From contig QORU01000013.1 in assembly GCA_003574785.1 (NCBI GenBank), positions 1 to 64,000 of the forward strand: a DNA stretch of 64,000 bases, given 5' to 3'. Made by a program: the position numbers and the translations under genes. Below are positions 44,845 to 53,997 of the stretch, one piece after another. Under the pieces are notes generated by a model. That model was not told the origin of the DNA. It searched no databases and saw nothing but the letters and a program-made list of their open reading frames with translations. Within the stretch, counting starts at the first letter, position 1, and each line of letters begins with the position of its first letter. This DNA is from Taklimakanibacter deserti. GTDB taxonomy: Bacteria; Pseudomonadota; Alphaproteobacteria; Rhizobiales; Aestuariivirgaceae.

Positions 44845-46394
44845 ATGCGGACCTCCTTCATCCGCGCCTGATCGACATTGAGGGCGCTGGCGACCAGCGC
44901 GCGTTCGGTGAGGCGGTCGCCCGAGAGCTCGTTGACGACGCTGCCATTGTAAAGGACGAGCACGCGGTCGCAGCAGCCGATCAGCTCGTCATAGTCGGTC
45001 GAATAGAACAGGATCGCAGCACCCTGATCGGCGAGGCGGCGCAGCAGCGCATAGAGCTCCTGCTTGGTGCCGACATCGATGCCGCGGGTGGGGTCGTTGA
45101 GCAGGATCAAACGCGGACTGCGCATCAGCCATTTGGCGATGACGACTTTCTGCTGATTGCCGCCCGACAGAGCGCCGACCGGGATGTCTAAACCGGCGGT
45201 CTTGATGTCGAGCAGGCGCACCATCCCGTCGATGAGCTCCTCCTCCTTGTCGCGGTCGATGATGCCGCGGCGCGCCACGCGGTCGAATGCGGCGATGGAG
45301 AGGTTCTCGCGCACGGTCATCGGCAGCATGAGACCCTCGGTCTTGCGGTCCTCCGGAATGAGCGCCATGCCGATACTCTCGTGGCAGGCCTTGGCCGGAC
45401 CGGTGATGGGTTGGGGCTTGCCATCGATGAGGATCTCTCCCGTGGTGCCACGCAAAACGCCGAACAGAGCGAGCAGCAGATCGCGCTGGCCCTGGCCATC
45501 GAGACCGCCCAGGCCGACGACCTCGCCTTCGCTGACCGTCAGCGAGATATTGCGCAGGCGATCGTCCCAACCGAGATCGCGGCATTCGAGCACCGGCGGT
45601 TCAGGACGGGAAACATGCACGGGCTTCGCGGGAAAGACATTCTTGTATTCGCGCCCGATCATCATCTCGACCACTTCGGTCTCGCTGCGGGTGCCGGCCT
45701 TATAGGTCGCGACATTGCGGCCGTTGCGGAAGACCGTGCATTCATCGGCGAGCTCGGCGATCTCATGCATGCGATGCGAGATATAGAGGAGCGCCATGCC
45801 CTCCGCGCGGAATCTCTTCAGGACGGCGAAGACCTTAGCGACGTCGCCGGCCGTCAAGGCCGAGGTAGCCTCGTCGAGAATCAGAATCTGCGGCTTGCGG
45901 GCGAGGGCCTTGGCGATCTCCACCATCTGGCGGCGCGACAGCGGCAGATCCTTCACCAGGGTGCGCGGATGGATGTCGTCGGCGCCGGCGCGCGCCAGCG
46001 CTTCGCCGGCGATGACGCGCTGCGCCTGACGGTCGATCAGGCCGAAACGGCGCGGCGGGTTGGAGATGCAGATATTATCGGCGACGCTCAGATCCGGGAT
46101 CAGCGACAGTTCCTGGAAAACACAGGCGATGCCGGAAGAGGCGGCTGCGGCGGGCGATGCGAAACTCACCTCGCGGCCATCGAGAAGGAGGCGGCCTTCA
46201 TCGGGCGCGACGACGCCGGCCATGATCTTGATAAGTGTCGACTTGCCGGCGCCATTCTCGCCGAGGATGGCGTGGATGCGACCGGGCATGACGGTGAGCT
46301 CGGCCTTTTCAAGCGCACGCACGCCGCCATAATATTTGGAGATCCCCGACATGCTGAACAGCGGGGGCGCCGTTGCGGTTTCCTGACTCGTCAT
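44841..46394 (-). CDS. CUT2 ABC ATPase with two nucleotide-binding domains (RbsA/MglA type)
   Basis: 517 residues from the ATG at 46394, with GGAAGG about four to five bases upstream. Domain 1 is canonical: GENGAGKSTLIKIMAG near 49-64 and LPLSRRQMVEIAKALA. Domain 2 has the degenerate Walker A GGLDGQGQRDLL typical of this family and a good signature, LSGGNQQKVVIAKWLM, with LNDPTRGIDVG. Such fused ATPases drive monosaccharide uptake (ribose, xylose, galactofuranose, polyols). Confidence 0.93.
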   Translation of the reverse strand: MTSQETATAPPLFSMSGISKYYGGVRALEKAELTVMPGRIHAILGENGAGKSTLIKIMAGVVAPDEGRLLLDGREVSFASPAAAASSGIACVFQELSLIPDLSVADNICISNPPRRFGLIDRQAQRVIAGEALARAGADDIHPRTLVKDLPLSRRQMVEIAKALARKPQILILDEATSALTAGDVAKVFAVLKRFRAEGMALLYISHRMHEIAELADECTVFRNGRNVATYKAGTRSETEVVEMMIGREYKNVFPAKPVHVSRPEPPVLECRDLGWDDRLRNISLTVSEGEVVGLGGLDGQGQRDLLLALFGVLRGTTGEILIDGKPQPITGPAKACHESIGMALIPEDRKTEGLMLPMTVRENLSIAAFDRVARRGIIDRDKEEELIDGMVRLLDIKTAGLDIPVGALSGGNQQKVVIAKWLMRSPRLILLNDPTRGIDVGTKQELYALLRRLADQGAAILFYSTDYDELIGCCDRVLVLYNGSVVNELSGDRLTERALVASALNVDQARMKEVRI

Positions 46395-46418
46395 GGGACC
46401 TTCCAGCAATCGGAATCC

Positions 46419-46446
46419 TGCGCCGCGGCATGCAAGCCGCGGCGCA
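46419..46446 (-). other. Hairpin between CUT2 binding protein and ATPase genes
   Basis: A perfect 11-base-pair stem TGCGCCGCGGC/GCCGCGGCGCA with a six-base loop lies 17 bases after the binding-protein stop codon. No U-run follows, so stabilisation of the upstream mRNA or partial attenuation is more likely than termination. Confidence 0.7.
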
Positions 46447-46462
46447 GAGATCGAAACGAGTT

Positions 46463-47602
46463 CTACTGGTTCTCTTTCGACTGTCCCATGATTTCCTGCG
46501 CGGAGAAATTGATCCCGCAGGTGGGGAAGGAATTGCCGACGAAGAAGTTATCAGACTGGTCCGGAAAGAAGTCCTGGCCGTCCTTGAAGTTAGGGTCCTC
46601 GACGATGGCGAGCGGCAGCTTGACCGACTGCGGCACGACATTGCCTTCAAGTGCGGCGATGGCCGTCTTTATCGCCACCGCCACCTGGGCAGGACCCGTG
46701 CCGGCGGACGAGCATTTCAGGCCTTCGCCCGCGAATTTAGCGCAGAACTTGCGGAAGCCGTTCTCGGTCTCGCCACCGAAGGGCACGAAGGGATGCTTGG
46801 CATCGATCATCGCCTGCACGACGCCGGTGTCGCCGCCCTGCGCGGTGATGCCGTCGAACTTCTTGTGCACGGCGATCGCGTCGGCGGTCGCCTTCTGGGC
46901 GGTCGGGTCGTCCCATTTGCCGAGCACTTCGACGACTTCCCACTTCTTGCCGGTGGCGTCGAGCGTCTCATGGATGCCGTTGTGGCGGTCGGTGTCGACC
47001 GAGGTGCCGGCGACGCCGCGCACTTCGAGGACCTTGCCGCCATCGGGCAGATGCTTGGCGAGCCAGTTCGCCCACAGAACGCCCAAACCCTTCTGATCGA
47101 CATTCACATTGATCGCATCCTGGGTGTCGAGGATGTTGTCGAAGGCGACGAGAACGACGCCGGCCTCCTTGGCGCGCTTGATGACGGGAGCGAAGGCGGT
47201 TGGGTTTTGGGCGTTGACGACGATCGCATCATAGCCCGAGTCGATGAAGTTGTTGATCGCCGAGATCTGTGCCGGCACGTCCTCGCCGGTCGAAACGACC
47301 TTGAATTCCTTTAGCTTGGCGGCGACATCGGGCTGCGCCGCATAGGCCTTGGCGGTCTGGATCATCTGGATGCGCCAGGTATTGGCGATATAGCCATTGG
47401 CCAGGGCGATGCGATAGGGACCGTCCTTCTTCGGGTATTTGTAGAACTTCGTCTGGTCCGTCCATGGCACGAAGCAATCGGGCTCCGAGGCGGGGCCGGC
47501 GACGGCTTCAGGTCCGGCGGCCAATGCGGCCGTATAGGCAAGGCTCAGAGAGAACGCTCCCGCAATGGAAGCAAGGCACGCCCTTTTCACTGTAGAGATC
47601 AT
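46463..47602 (-). CDS. CUT2 periplasmic sugar-binding protein
   Basis: 379 residues from the ATG at 47602, preceded by GGGAGGA; a longer frame upstream covers the operator region. The signal peptide runs to about residue 29 (FSLSLAYTAALAAG). Peripla_BP_4 fold: RIALANGYIANTWRIQMI near residues 63-80, NNFIDSGYDAIVVNAQNPTA and VAFDNILD. It is longer than RbsB because of an N-terminal segment with one cysteine (EPDCFVPW), matched by others (FRKFCAKF, LKCSS, PTCGIN). Ligand unknown; the LacI regulator is divergent. Confidence 0.9.
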   Translation of the reverse strand: MISTVKRACLASIAGAFSLSLAYTAALAAGPEAVAGPASEPDCFVPWTDQTKFYKYPKKDGPYRIALANGYIANTWRIQMIQTAKAYAAQPDVAAKLKEFKVVSTGEDVPAQISAINNFIDSGYDAIVVNAQNPTAFAPVIKRAKEAGVVLVAFDNILDTQDAINVNVDQKGLGVLWANWLAKHLPDGGKVLEVRGVAGTSVDTDRHNGIHETLDATGKKWEVVEVLGKWDDPTAQKATADAIAVHKKFDGITAQGGDTGVVQAMIDAKHPFVPFGGETENGFRKFCAKFAGEGLKCSSAGTGPAQVAVAIKTAIAALEGNVVPQSVKLPLAIVEDPNFKDGQDFFPDQSDNFFVGNSFPTCGINFSAQEIMGQSKENQ

Positions 47603-47740
47603 GGATGGTTCCTCCCAAACGCCATTCTCGAGTTGGCTTAAAAGCTCTCGGTGGGGGGACGGCCCGGTGATTATTCTTATTGCGGCAAGCGAAAAAGAGG
47701 TCGGTCCGGCCATCGGAGCCAGCATGAAGGTATTATATGA

Positions 47741-47754
47741 TGAAAGCGCTGTCA
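47741..47754. promoter_or_regulatory. LacI-family operator
   Basis: TGAAAGCGCTGTCA fits the TGnnAnCGnTnnCA consensus of LacI-family operators (central CG, dyad symmetry) at every defined position. It lies between the divergent binding-protein gene and the LacI-type regulator, about 37 bases before the regulator's start. It could control both directions. Confidence 0.65.
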
Positions 47755-47790
47755 ATTGCGATTGCCTGAAGGTAAAGATATGAGGGGAGC

Positions 47791-48882
47791 ATGATGCATA
47801 TGCCGCGAAAGCAGCGCCGGCCGCGCAGCAAATTGTCGGATGTAGCGCTTCGTGCCGGGGTGAGCGCGGTCACGGTGTCGCGCGCCTTGCGCCGGCCGGA
47901 AATGGTCTCGCCGCACTTGCGCGAGCGCATCGAGACCGCGATCAAGGATCTGGCCTACATTCCCAATCGCGCGGCCAGCATCCTCGCCTCGTCGCGCTCC
48001 AATGTCATCGGCGTGGTCGTCTCCTCGCTCACCAATGGCGTCTTCGCCGATTATTTGCGCGCCCTGCACGACATGTTCCAGCCCAAGGGCTTCCAGGTCA
48101 TGGTGCTGAACAGCCGCTATTCGCCGCTCGAGGAAGAGAAGGCGATCGTGACGCTCTTGGGCCAGCGCCCGGAAGCGCTCATCCTCACCGATGTCGACCA
48201 GACACCCTATGCCCGCGAGCTTCTGGAACATGCCGGCATCCCCATCATCCAGACCATGGGGCTGACCGACAGACCGGTCGACATCAATATCGGCATCTCG
48301 CAATTCGAGGCGGGCGGACTCGCGACGCGGCACCTGCTCGATCTCGGTCACCGGCGGATCGGCATCATTGCGGCGCGGCTCGATTCACGCACGCGCAATC
48401 GCGTGGCGGGTTATGTCGATGCGATGAAGAAGCAGGGCCTCCATGACGAGAGCCTGATGGAATGGAGCACGCTGCCATCTACGGTGAAATTGGGGGCCGA
48501 GCTTTTCGAGACGCTGCTCGCCCGCCGCTCCGACCTCGAGGCGGTGTTCTGCGGCAATGACGACCTCGCTCTCGGCGTCCTGTTCGAATGCGGCCGCCGC
48601 GGCATCGCCGTTCCCGACGCCTTGTCGGTCGTGGGCTTCAACGACCTCGAATTCGCCGCCAGCGCCTATCCGGCGCTGACGACCATCGCCGTGCCGCGCC
48701 ACGAGATGGGCCGGCTCAGCGCCGAGATCATCCTGGAGATCATCCGCGGATCGGGCAAGCGGCCGTCGGCGTCGCGCATCGATCTCGGCTTCAAGCTCAG
48801 CCTGCGCGCCAGCACAAAGCCATCGGCGTCCGCTGCTGGCCGGAAACTCTCCCGCTCGATTTCAACCGGTCCGGCCACGTAG
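47791..48882 (+). CDS. LacI-family transcriptional regulator
   Basis: 363 residues; ATG at 47791 with GGGGAG upstream (a second ATG follows at once). The HTH reads KLSDVALRAGVSAVTVSRAL near 14-33, with the hinge helix YIPNRAASILASSRSNVIGV. The sugar-binding core (about 68-335) has FCGNDDLALGVLFE and VVGFNDLEFA. Resembles gluconate-type GntR repressors of the LacI family. A roughly 25-residue basic tail extends past the usual end. It most likely represses the divergent CUT2 operon until the sugar binds. Confidence 0.91.
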   Translation: MMHMPRKQRRPRSKLSDVALRAGVSAVTVSRALRRPEMVSPHLRERIETAIKDLAYIPNRAASILASSRSNVIGVVVSSLTNGVFADYLRALHDMFQPKGFQVMVLNSRYSPLEEEKAIVTLLGQRPEALILTDVDQTPYARELLEHAGIPIIQTMGLTDRPVDINIGISQFEAGGLATRHLLDLGHRRIGIIAARLDSRTRNRVAGYVDAMKKQGLHDESLMEWSTLPSTVKLGAELFETLLARRSDLEAVFCGNDDLALGVLFECGRRGIAVPDALSVVGFNDLEFAASAYPALTTIAVPRHEMGRLSAEIILEIIRGSGKRPSASRIDLGFKLSLRASTKPSASAAGRKLSRSISTGPAT

Positions 48883-49012
48883 AATATCCGCTGCAGGTTG
48901 ATCGCAGCAAAATTATTGCATTGAAATGCCAATAACTTTCGTCTGCCTGAGGCATTTGCCGTAAAATAGAGAAGGAATCTCGACACGCGTCGCCCATTTG
49001 GAGGTCTTTCCG

Positions 49013-50545
49013 ATGAATGACGATACCGCTCCTGTCGGCCCGGATTTTGCGCTTGGAGTTCCTGTGAGCGACATTCCCGATGACGGCTGCCTTGCCGGGC
49101 ATGTCGGCAAGAAAGAAGTGTTGCTGGTCCGGCGTGGCGAGGAATTTCTCGCTGTCGATGCCCACTGCACGCATTACCATGGCCCGTTGGCGGAGGGGAT
49201 ACTGGTCGGGGACACGGTTCGATGCCCCTGGCATCATGCCCGCTTCGACTTGCGTACAGGCGAAGCCATCGGCCCGCCGGCGCTGAGCCCGCTTGGATGC
49301 TGGGATGTGGATCACAGTGACGGCAAGGTTTACGTCAGGCGAAGGCGTCCATCGGCAGGCCCGGAGCCGCGCCGGAAGAGGCCGCGAAGGACGGACCCGG
49401 AGAGGATCGTAATCATCGGAGGCGGCGCGGCGGGATTTGCCGCCGCCGAGATGCTGAGGCGGGAGCAGTATCGGGGCGGTCTCGTGATGCTCAGCGCCGA
49501 CAGCGCGCCGCCGGTCGACCGCCCGAATCTTTCGAAGGATTATCTCGCCGGCAGCGCGCCCGAGGATTGGCTGCCGCTTCGTCCAGAGACCTTCTATTCC
49601 GAGAACGATGTCGATTTACGGCTTGACGCGAAGGTGGTCGACATCGATGCGCGGTCGCGGGACGTTGCGCTCGGAGACGGGAGCAGCATCGGCTACGATC
49701 GTCTGCTGCTCGCGACAGGTGCTGAGCCTCGCAGGTTGTCGGTTCCCGGATCCGATCGATTGCCCGTTCTGACACTGCGCTCTGTTGCGGACTGCCGCAC
49801 CATCATCCGGCATGCCCAAGGGGCGCGGCGAGCTGTCGTTGTCGGCGCGAGTTTCATCGGGCTCGAAGTTGCCGCGGCTTTGCGGGCGCGTGACATCGAA
49901 GTTCATGTTGTCGCTCCGGAAAAGCGACCGATGGAGCACATTCTCGGGCCCCAGATGGGTGAGTTCATTCGCGCACTGCATGAGGAGCATGGAGTAGTGT
50001 TCCACCTCGAGGACAAGGTCAGCCTGATCGACGGTCTGCAGGTCAGGCTGGGGAGCGGTCATAGCCTCAGTGCCGACTTCGTGGTTGCGGGTGTCGGCGT
50101 CTAGCCGAGGATCGACCTCGCTGAGCGAGCCGGACTGGCTATCGACGGAGGTGTCATCGCCGATGCTTTTCTTGCCTCGACTGTGCCGGATATTTTCGTG
50201 GCAGGCGATATTGCACGCTGGCCCGATCCTCACAGTGGAGAAAGCATTCGGGTCGAGCATTGGGTCGTTGCGGAGCGGCAAGGACAAACAGCAGCACGCA
50301 ATATGCTCGGATATCAGGAGAAATTTACCGCCGTTCCGTTTTTCTGGAGCCAGCATTACGATTTATCGATCAACTATGTGGGTCACGCCGTCAAATGGGA
50401 CGAGATCGCAATCGAGGGCGAGATCGCATCCAGAGACTGTGTTCTCCGCTTCAAGAATGATGGGCGCAGCGTGGCGGTTGCCTCGATCTTCCGGGATGTC
50501 GACAGCCTGGAGGCCGAACTGGCAATGGAGCGCGGCGTGAGTTGA
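49013..50545 (+). pseudogene. Rieske-FAD NAD(P)H oxidoreductase interrupted by an in-frame amber codon
   Basis: One continuous frame of 511 codons, with ATG 49013 (GGAGG eight bases upstream), is broken only by a TAG at 50102-50104 (codon 364). The N-terminal Rieske domain has C52/H54 (CTH) and C71/H74 (CPWHH). The FAD/NAD-binding reductase has IIGGGAAGFAAAE, VVGASFIGLEVA and, after the stop, VAGDIARW and a C-terminal reductase domain. It resembles AIFM3/ferredoxin-reductase fusions. The break falls at VAGVGV-stop-PRIDLAERAGL, where relatives have a charged or polar residue, so CAG-to-TAG or a sequencing error would explain it. Confidence 0.85.
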
Positions 50546-50555
50546 TGCACCGGCG

Positions 50556-51668
50556 CTAGTCAGAAGCGAGCTTGGCCGAGACCTCGTCCGCGATGGCAAG
50601 GCTCGCGGTGAGACCGGGGCTTTCGATGCCGAAGAGATTGACGAGACCGGCAATGCCGTGATCGGCGGGGCCTGAGATCACGAAATCGGCGGCAGGCTCG
50701 CCTTGTTTCGAAAGTTTTGGCCTTATGCCGGTATAGCCGGGCTGCAGCCGGCCATCGGCGAGGGCCGGCCAGTAGCGGCGGATATCGGCATAGAAGGATT
50801 GGCCGCGCCGCTCATCCAGCGTGTAGTCGATACGGTCGATCCATTCGACGTCGGGCCCGAAGCGCGCCTGATGACCGAGATCGAGCGTCAAATGCACGCC
50901 GAGCCCGCCATCGACGGGGACGGGATAGATGAGCCGCGAGAAGGGCGCCTTGCCGGTGAGCGTGAAATAGCAGCCGCGGGCGAAAGTGAGCGGCGGAATA
51001 TGCTGCGCCGGGAAGCCTTTGAGCTTGCCGGCGACATCCTGCGCCCCGAGTCCCGCCGCGTTGATGACGCTCCGCGATAAAAATTCATAAGCCGTCCCAT
51101 CACCCGTCACCGTGCGCAGGACGATGCCCTCGGGCGTGATCCGGCCTCCTTCCACTTTCGTTTCGAAGGCGAAGACGGCGCCCTTCGCCTCGGCATCGCC
51201 CTCAAAGCTCAGCATCAGCGCATGGCTGTCGATGATGCCGGTCGAGGGCGAGGAGAGGGCGGCGACACAGGCAAGCTCGGGCTCCAGTTTTTGGGCCGCC
51301 GCCTGGTCGAGAAGGACGAGATCATGCACGTCGCAAGCCTCGGCCGCCGCCCTGATCTGCCGGAGTTTTGGCAATTGATCATCGCTGGTGGCGACGATGA
51401 GCTTGCCCAGGCGCTCATGGCCTATGCCGCGCTCCCTGGCATAGGCATAGAGCCGGTCACGCCCCCTGACGCAGAGCCGCGCTTTCAGGCTGCCTTTCGG
51501 ATAATAGATGCCGGCATGGATGACTTCCGAATTGCGCGAGCTCGTCTCCGTGCCGATGCCTTGAGCGGCATCGATGACGAGCACGTCGCGGCCAGCGAGC
51601 GCTAGAGCGCGCGCGACGGCGAGGCCGATGACGCCGGCGCCGATGACGGTGCAGTCGATTCTATCCAC
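50556..51668 (-). CDS. lhgO: FAD-dependent L-2-hydroxyglutarate oxidase-like protein
   Basis: 370 residues, DAO fold. The dinucleotide site is [16 protein letters not shown] near residues 8-23; [16 protein letters not shown] near 42-57 and [20 protein letters not shown] near the C-terminus are hallmarks of the L2HGDH/LhgO group. LhgO oxidises L-2-hydroxyglutarate to 2-oxoglutarate, passing electrons to quinone or oxygen. It is transcribed with livF toward lower coordinates, 151 bases of repeat sequence apart, and would fit a lysine/glutarate or five-carbon amino-acid pathway also using the GabT-like gene at 61521. Confidence 0.83.
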   Translation of the reverse strand: MDRIDCTVIGAGVIGLAVARALALAGRDVLVIDAAQGIGTETSSRNSEVIHAGIYYPKGSLKARLCVRGRDRLYAYARERGIGHERLGKLIVATSDDQLPKLRQIRAAAEACDVHDLVLLDQAAAQKLEPELACVAALSSPSTGIIDSHALMLSFEGDAEAKGAVFAFETKVEGGRITPEGIVLRTVTGDGTAYEFLSRSVINAAGLGAQDVAGKLKGFPAQHIPPLTFARGCYFTLTGKAPFSRLIYPVPVDGGLGVHLTLDLGHQARFGPDVEWIDRIDYTLDERRGQSFYADIRRYWPALADGRLQPGYTGIRPKLSKQGEPAADFVISGPADHGIAGLVNLFGIESPGLTASLAIADEVSAKLASD

Positions 51669-51712
51669 GCGACTAGACTACCCTCGCCAGAAATGTGAGC
51701 CAGACTCTCCCC

Positions 51713-51812
51713 ACTCGTCATGGCCGGGCCCCGACCCGGCCATCCAGGCTCGACGCCATACAGCTGCTGCATGGATGGGCTGGATGGCCGCCTCAAGGGC
51801 GGCCATGACGAG
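51713..51812. repeat. Intergenic inverted-repeat element (CTCGTCATGGCCG family)
   Basis: The ends CTCGTCATGGCCG (near 51715) and CGGCCATGACGAG (near 51799) are exact complements, enclosing GGGCCCCGACCCGGCC and other short dyads. This 100-base unit resembles the CTCGTCATGGCCGGG palindromes widespread between genes in Bradyrhizobium-like genomes. It separates livF from lhgO. Confidence 0.7.
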
Positions 51813-51819
51813 TTGGGGC

Positions 51820-52554
51820 TTAGTGCACACGCTGTTCGGCCGCATGTCCAGCGTCGCCGAAATAGGCCTCGGTGAGCGCGGTGCCGTCGCCGAGCGAGGC
51901 CTTCGTCTCATGCAGCACGATCCTGCCGTTGCGCATGACATAGACGCGCGAGGCGAGGTCGGCGACGCGTGCCGTCGACTGCTCGATGACGAGGAGCGTC
52001 ATGCCCTTGGCGTTGAGCTTGCGCAAGGCGTCGTAGACCTGGTCGATGACCAGAGGGGCGAGGCCGAGCGACGGCTCATCGATCATCATGAGCCGCGGCT
52101 TCTGCAGGATGGCGCGGGCGATGGCGAGCTGCTGCTGCTCGCCGCCCGAGAGATAGACGGCAGTGCTGCTGTAGCGCTCGCGCAGGATCGGGAAGAGGGT
52201 CAGCACCTCGTCGAGATCGGCGCGGATCTGCTGGCGGTCGTCGCGGATCGTGGTGCCGAGCGACAGGTTCTCGGCGACGCTGAGCGTGCCGAAAATATGC
52301 CGGCCCTCGGGCACGAGGACGAGGCCGCGCCGGCAGATCTCCTCAGGCGCCTGACCTGAGATCGCCGCGTTTTCGAAGGCGATCGATCCCGCTTCCGGCC
52401 GCTGCAGGCCGGAAATGGTCTTGAGGAGCGTTGATTTTCCGGCACCATTCGGCCCGATGAGGAAGACGACCTCATTCTCCTGGACCTCGAGCGAGATGCC
52501 TTTGATCGCCGAGACGCGCCCGTAAGAGACCTTAAGTTCTTCAACCTTCAGCAT
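51820..52554 (-). CDS. livF: Branched-chain-type ABC ATPase LivF, divergent from its partners
   Basis: 244 residues from the ATG at 52554, directly after GAGGAA. Motifs GPNGAGKSTLLKTISGL near 38-54, YLSGGEQQQLAIARAILQKP and MMIDEPSLGLAPLVIDQVY are all typical of LivF. It is the second ATPase of the HAAT importer whose other four genes (52731-56715) run in the opposite direction from the same intergenic region. This split layout is uncommon but lets both halves share one operator. Confidence 0.93.
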   Translation of the reverse strand: MLKVEELKVSYGRVSAIKGISLEVQENEVVFLIGPNGAGKSTLLKTISGLQRPEAGSIAFENAAISGQAPEEICRRGLVLVPEGRHIFGTLSVAENLSLGTTIRDDRQQIRADLDEVLTLFPILRERYSSTAVYLSGGEQQQLAIARAILQKPRLMMIDEPSLGLAPLVIDQVYDALRKLNAKGMTLLVIEQSTARVADLASRVYVMRNGRIVLHETKASLGDGTALTEAYFGDAGHAAEQRVH

Positions 52555-52622
52555 TTCCTCTCCCTGGCGCCGGCGGACCCGTTTGTCCACGGATCAAATG
52601 TTCATTTTCGGACTCGTTTCAT

Positions 52623-52680
52623 TTGACAAGTCTTGATCTAAAAACTAGCCTGTCCTCTGTCCACAGTCTACAGAAGACTG
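52623..52680. promoter_or_regulatory. Divergent liv promoter with candidate FadR-type operator
   Basis: TTGACA (52623-52628) and TAGCCT (52646-52651), 17 bases apart, form a possible plus-strand promoter with a good -35 and weak -10. Immediately downstream is the inverted repeat CAGTCT-ACAGA-AGACTG (52664-52680). Its position suits repression by the FadR-type regulator encoded at 56712. The region also contains CTGTCCTCTGTCCACAG, a second loose dyad. Confidence 0.45.
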
Positions 52681-52730
52681 ATAAACACAAGAAATGGCGC
52701 CCCGCCCGGGGTGCCGGCAGGGAGCCAGAT

Positions 52731-53942
52731 ATGATCTCTTTCCGATCGACCCTTCGCGCCGCGGCCATTTTCGGCACGGCGCTGTTCTCGCTGAATTTCG
52801 CGGCTGAAGCCGAGGAGAAGCCGATCCAGATCGGCTTCGCCATCGCCGAATCCGGCTGGCTGCATAATTATGACGGCCCGCCCTTCAAGGCGGCGGTGAT
52901 GCAGATCGAGGAGATCAACAAGGCGGGCGGCCTCAACGGCCGCAAGATCGAATACAAGGTGATCGACACCAAAACCGAGCGCGAGCGCTCGGCGACGGCC
53001 GGCGCCGAACTCGTCGAGGCGGGCGTCGATCTCCTGGTCGTCTCCTGCGACTATGATTTCGGTGCGCCCGCGGCGCTCGCCGGCAACCAGGCCAAGATCA
53101 TCACCATCAGCCTGTGCGCCGCCGATCCGAAGATGGGCGTGCAAGGTGTCGGCCCCTATGCCTTCACCGCCAACAGCGCCGCCCAGTCGGAAGGCATCGC
53201 CATTGCCGAATGGGCGCAAAAGAAGCTCGGCCTCAAGACGGCCTATGTGCTGGAAGACCTGACGATCGAATACAACAAGTCGTCCTGCGCCGGCTTCCGC
53301 GCCGCCTGGATCAATGGCGGCGGCGAGGCCTCGATCCTCGGCGATGACACGTTCAAGAATGACGACCCCTCGATTGCCGCCCAGATCACCAGGCTCAAGA
53401 GCCTCAACCCGCAGCCCGACGCCGTCTTCGTCTGCAGCTTCACCCCGGGCGGCGCCTCGGCGGTGCGCCAGATCCGTGCCGCCGGCGTCGACCTGCCGAT
53501 CCTCGCCAACACCGCGATGGTCGACAATTACTGGCTGAATTCGGCGCCTGGCCTCAAGAACTTCTATCTCGCCGCCTTCATGTCGCTCTATGGCGATGAC
53601 CCGCGGCCCGAGATGAACAAGTTCGTCGAAGCCCACAAAGCGCGCTGGGGCGAGGCGCCAGTGTCGTCCTATTCGGTGCTGGGCTACAGCCTCATCGAGC
53701 AATGGGCGCATGCGGTCAAGCAGGCCGGCGGCACCGACTCCGACAAGGTGCTCGAGGTCATGAACAGCTACAAGGACCAGCCCTTCCTGGTCGGGCCGAC
53801 CTCCTACACGCCCGAGCTCCACATCCAGACGGCGCGTCCCTGGCTCATCATGAAGGTCGAGAACGAGTCCTTCCACGCGGTCGAAATCTACCGCAACAGC
53901 TTCACGCCCTCGATGGAACTGCTGTTCCGCGTCGGCAACTGA
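52731..53942 (+). CDS. HAAT-type periplasmic binding protein (amino acid/amide class)
   Basis: 403 residues from the ATG at 52731, preceded by GGGAG; upstream in-frame codons lie in the promoter. The signal peptide ends near NFAAEA-EEKP. Peripla_BP_6 fold: IQIGFAIAESGWLHNYDGPP at the N-lobe start, GGLNGRKIEYKVIDTKTERERS, ISLCAADPK and CSFTPGGASAVRQIRAAG. LivK-class proteins bind amino acids, amides, urea and aromatic acids. The catabolic neighbours suggest a cyclic amide or its amino-acid product. Confidence 0.91.
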   Translation: MISFRSTLRAAAIFGTALFSLNFAAEAEEKPIQIGFAIAESGWLHNYDGPPFKAAVMQIEEINKAGGLNGRKIEYKVIDTKTERERSATAGAELVEAGVDLLVVSCDYDFGAPAALAGNQAKIITISLCAADPKMGVQGVGPYAFTANSAAQSEGIAIAEWAQKKLGLKTAYVLEDLTIEYNKSSCAGFRAAWINGGGEASILGDDTFKNDDPSIAAQITRLKSLNPQPDAVFVCSFTPGGASAVRQIRAAGVDLPILANTAMVDNYWLNSAPGLKNFYLAAFMSLYGDDPRPEMNKFVEAHKARWGEAPVSSYSVLGYSLIEQWAHAVKQAGGTDSDKVLEVMNSYKDQPFLVGPTSYTPELHIQTARPWLIMKVENESFHAVEIYRNSFTPSMELLFRVGN

Positions 53943-53953
53943 GGCAAGCGCAT

Positions 53954-53980
53954 CGGCCTGCCGTGCACAGCGGCAGGCCG
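53954..53980 (+). other. Hairpin between HAAT binding protein and livG
   Basis: A perfect ten-base-pair stem CGGCCTGCCG/CGGCAGGCCG with a seven-base loop starts 12 bases after the binding-protein stop and lies 18 bases before livG. No U-run follows. Probably a 3'-end stabiliser for the upstream message or a partial attenuator. Confidence 0.7.
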
Positions 53981-53997
53981 GTTCGGAGACGGGACTG

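Noticed and set aside
50183..50545. Separate 120-codon reductase-fragment gene
   Set aside because: It is in the same frame as the upstream Rieske-FAD gene, lacks its own ribosome-binding site, and is better read as the 3' part of one gene broken by a TAG.
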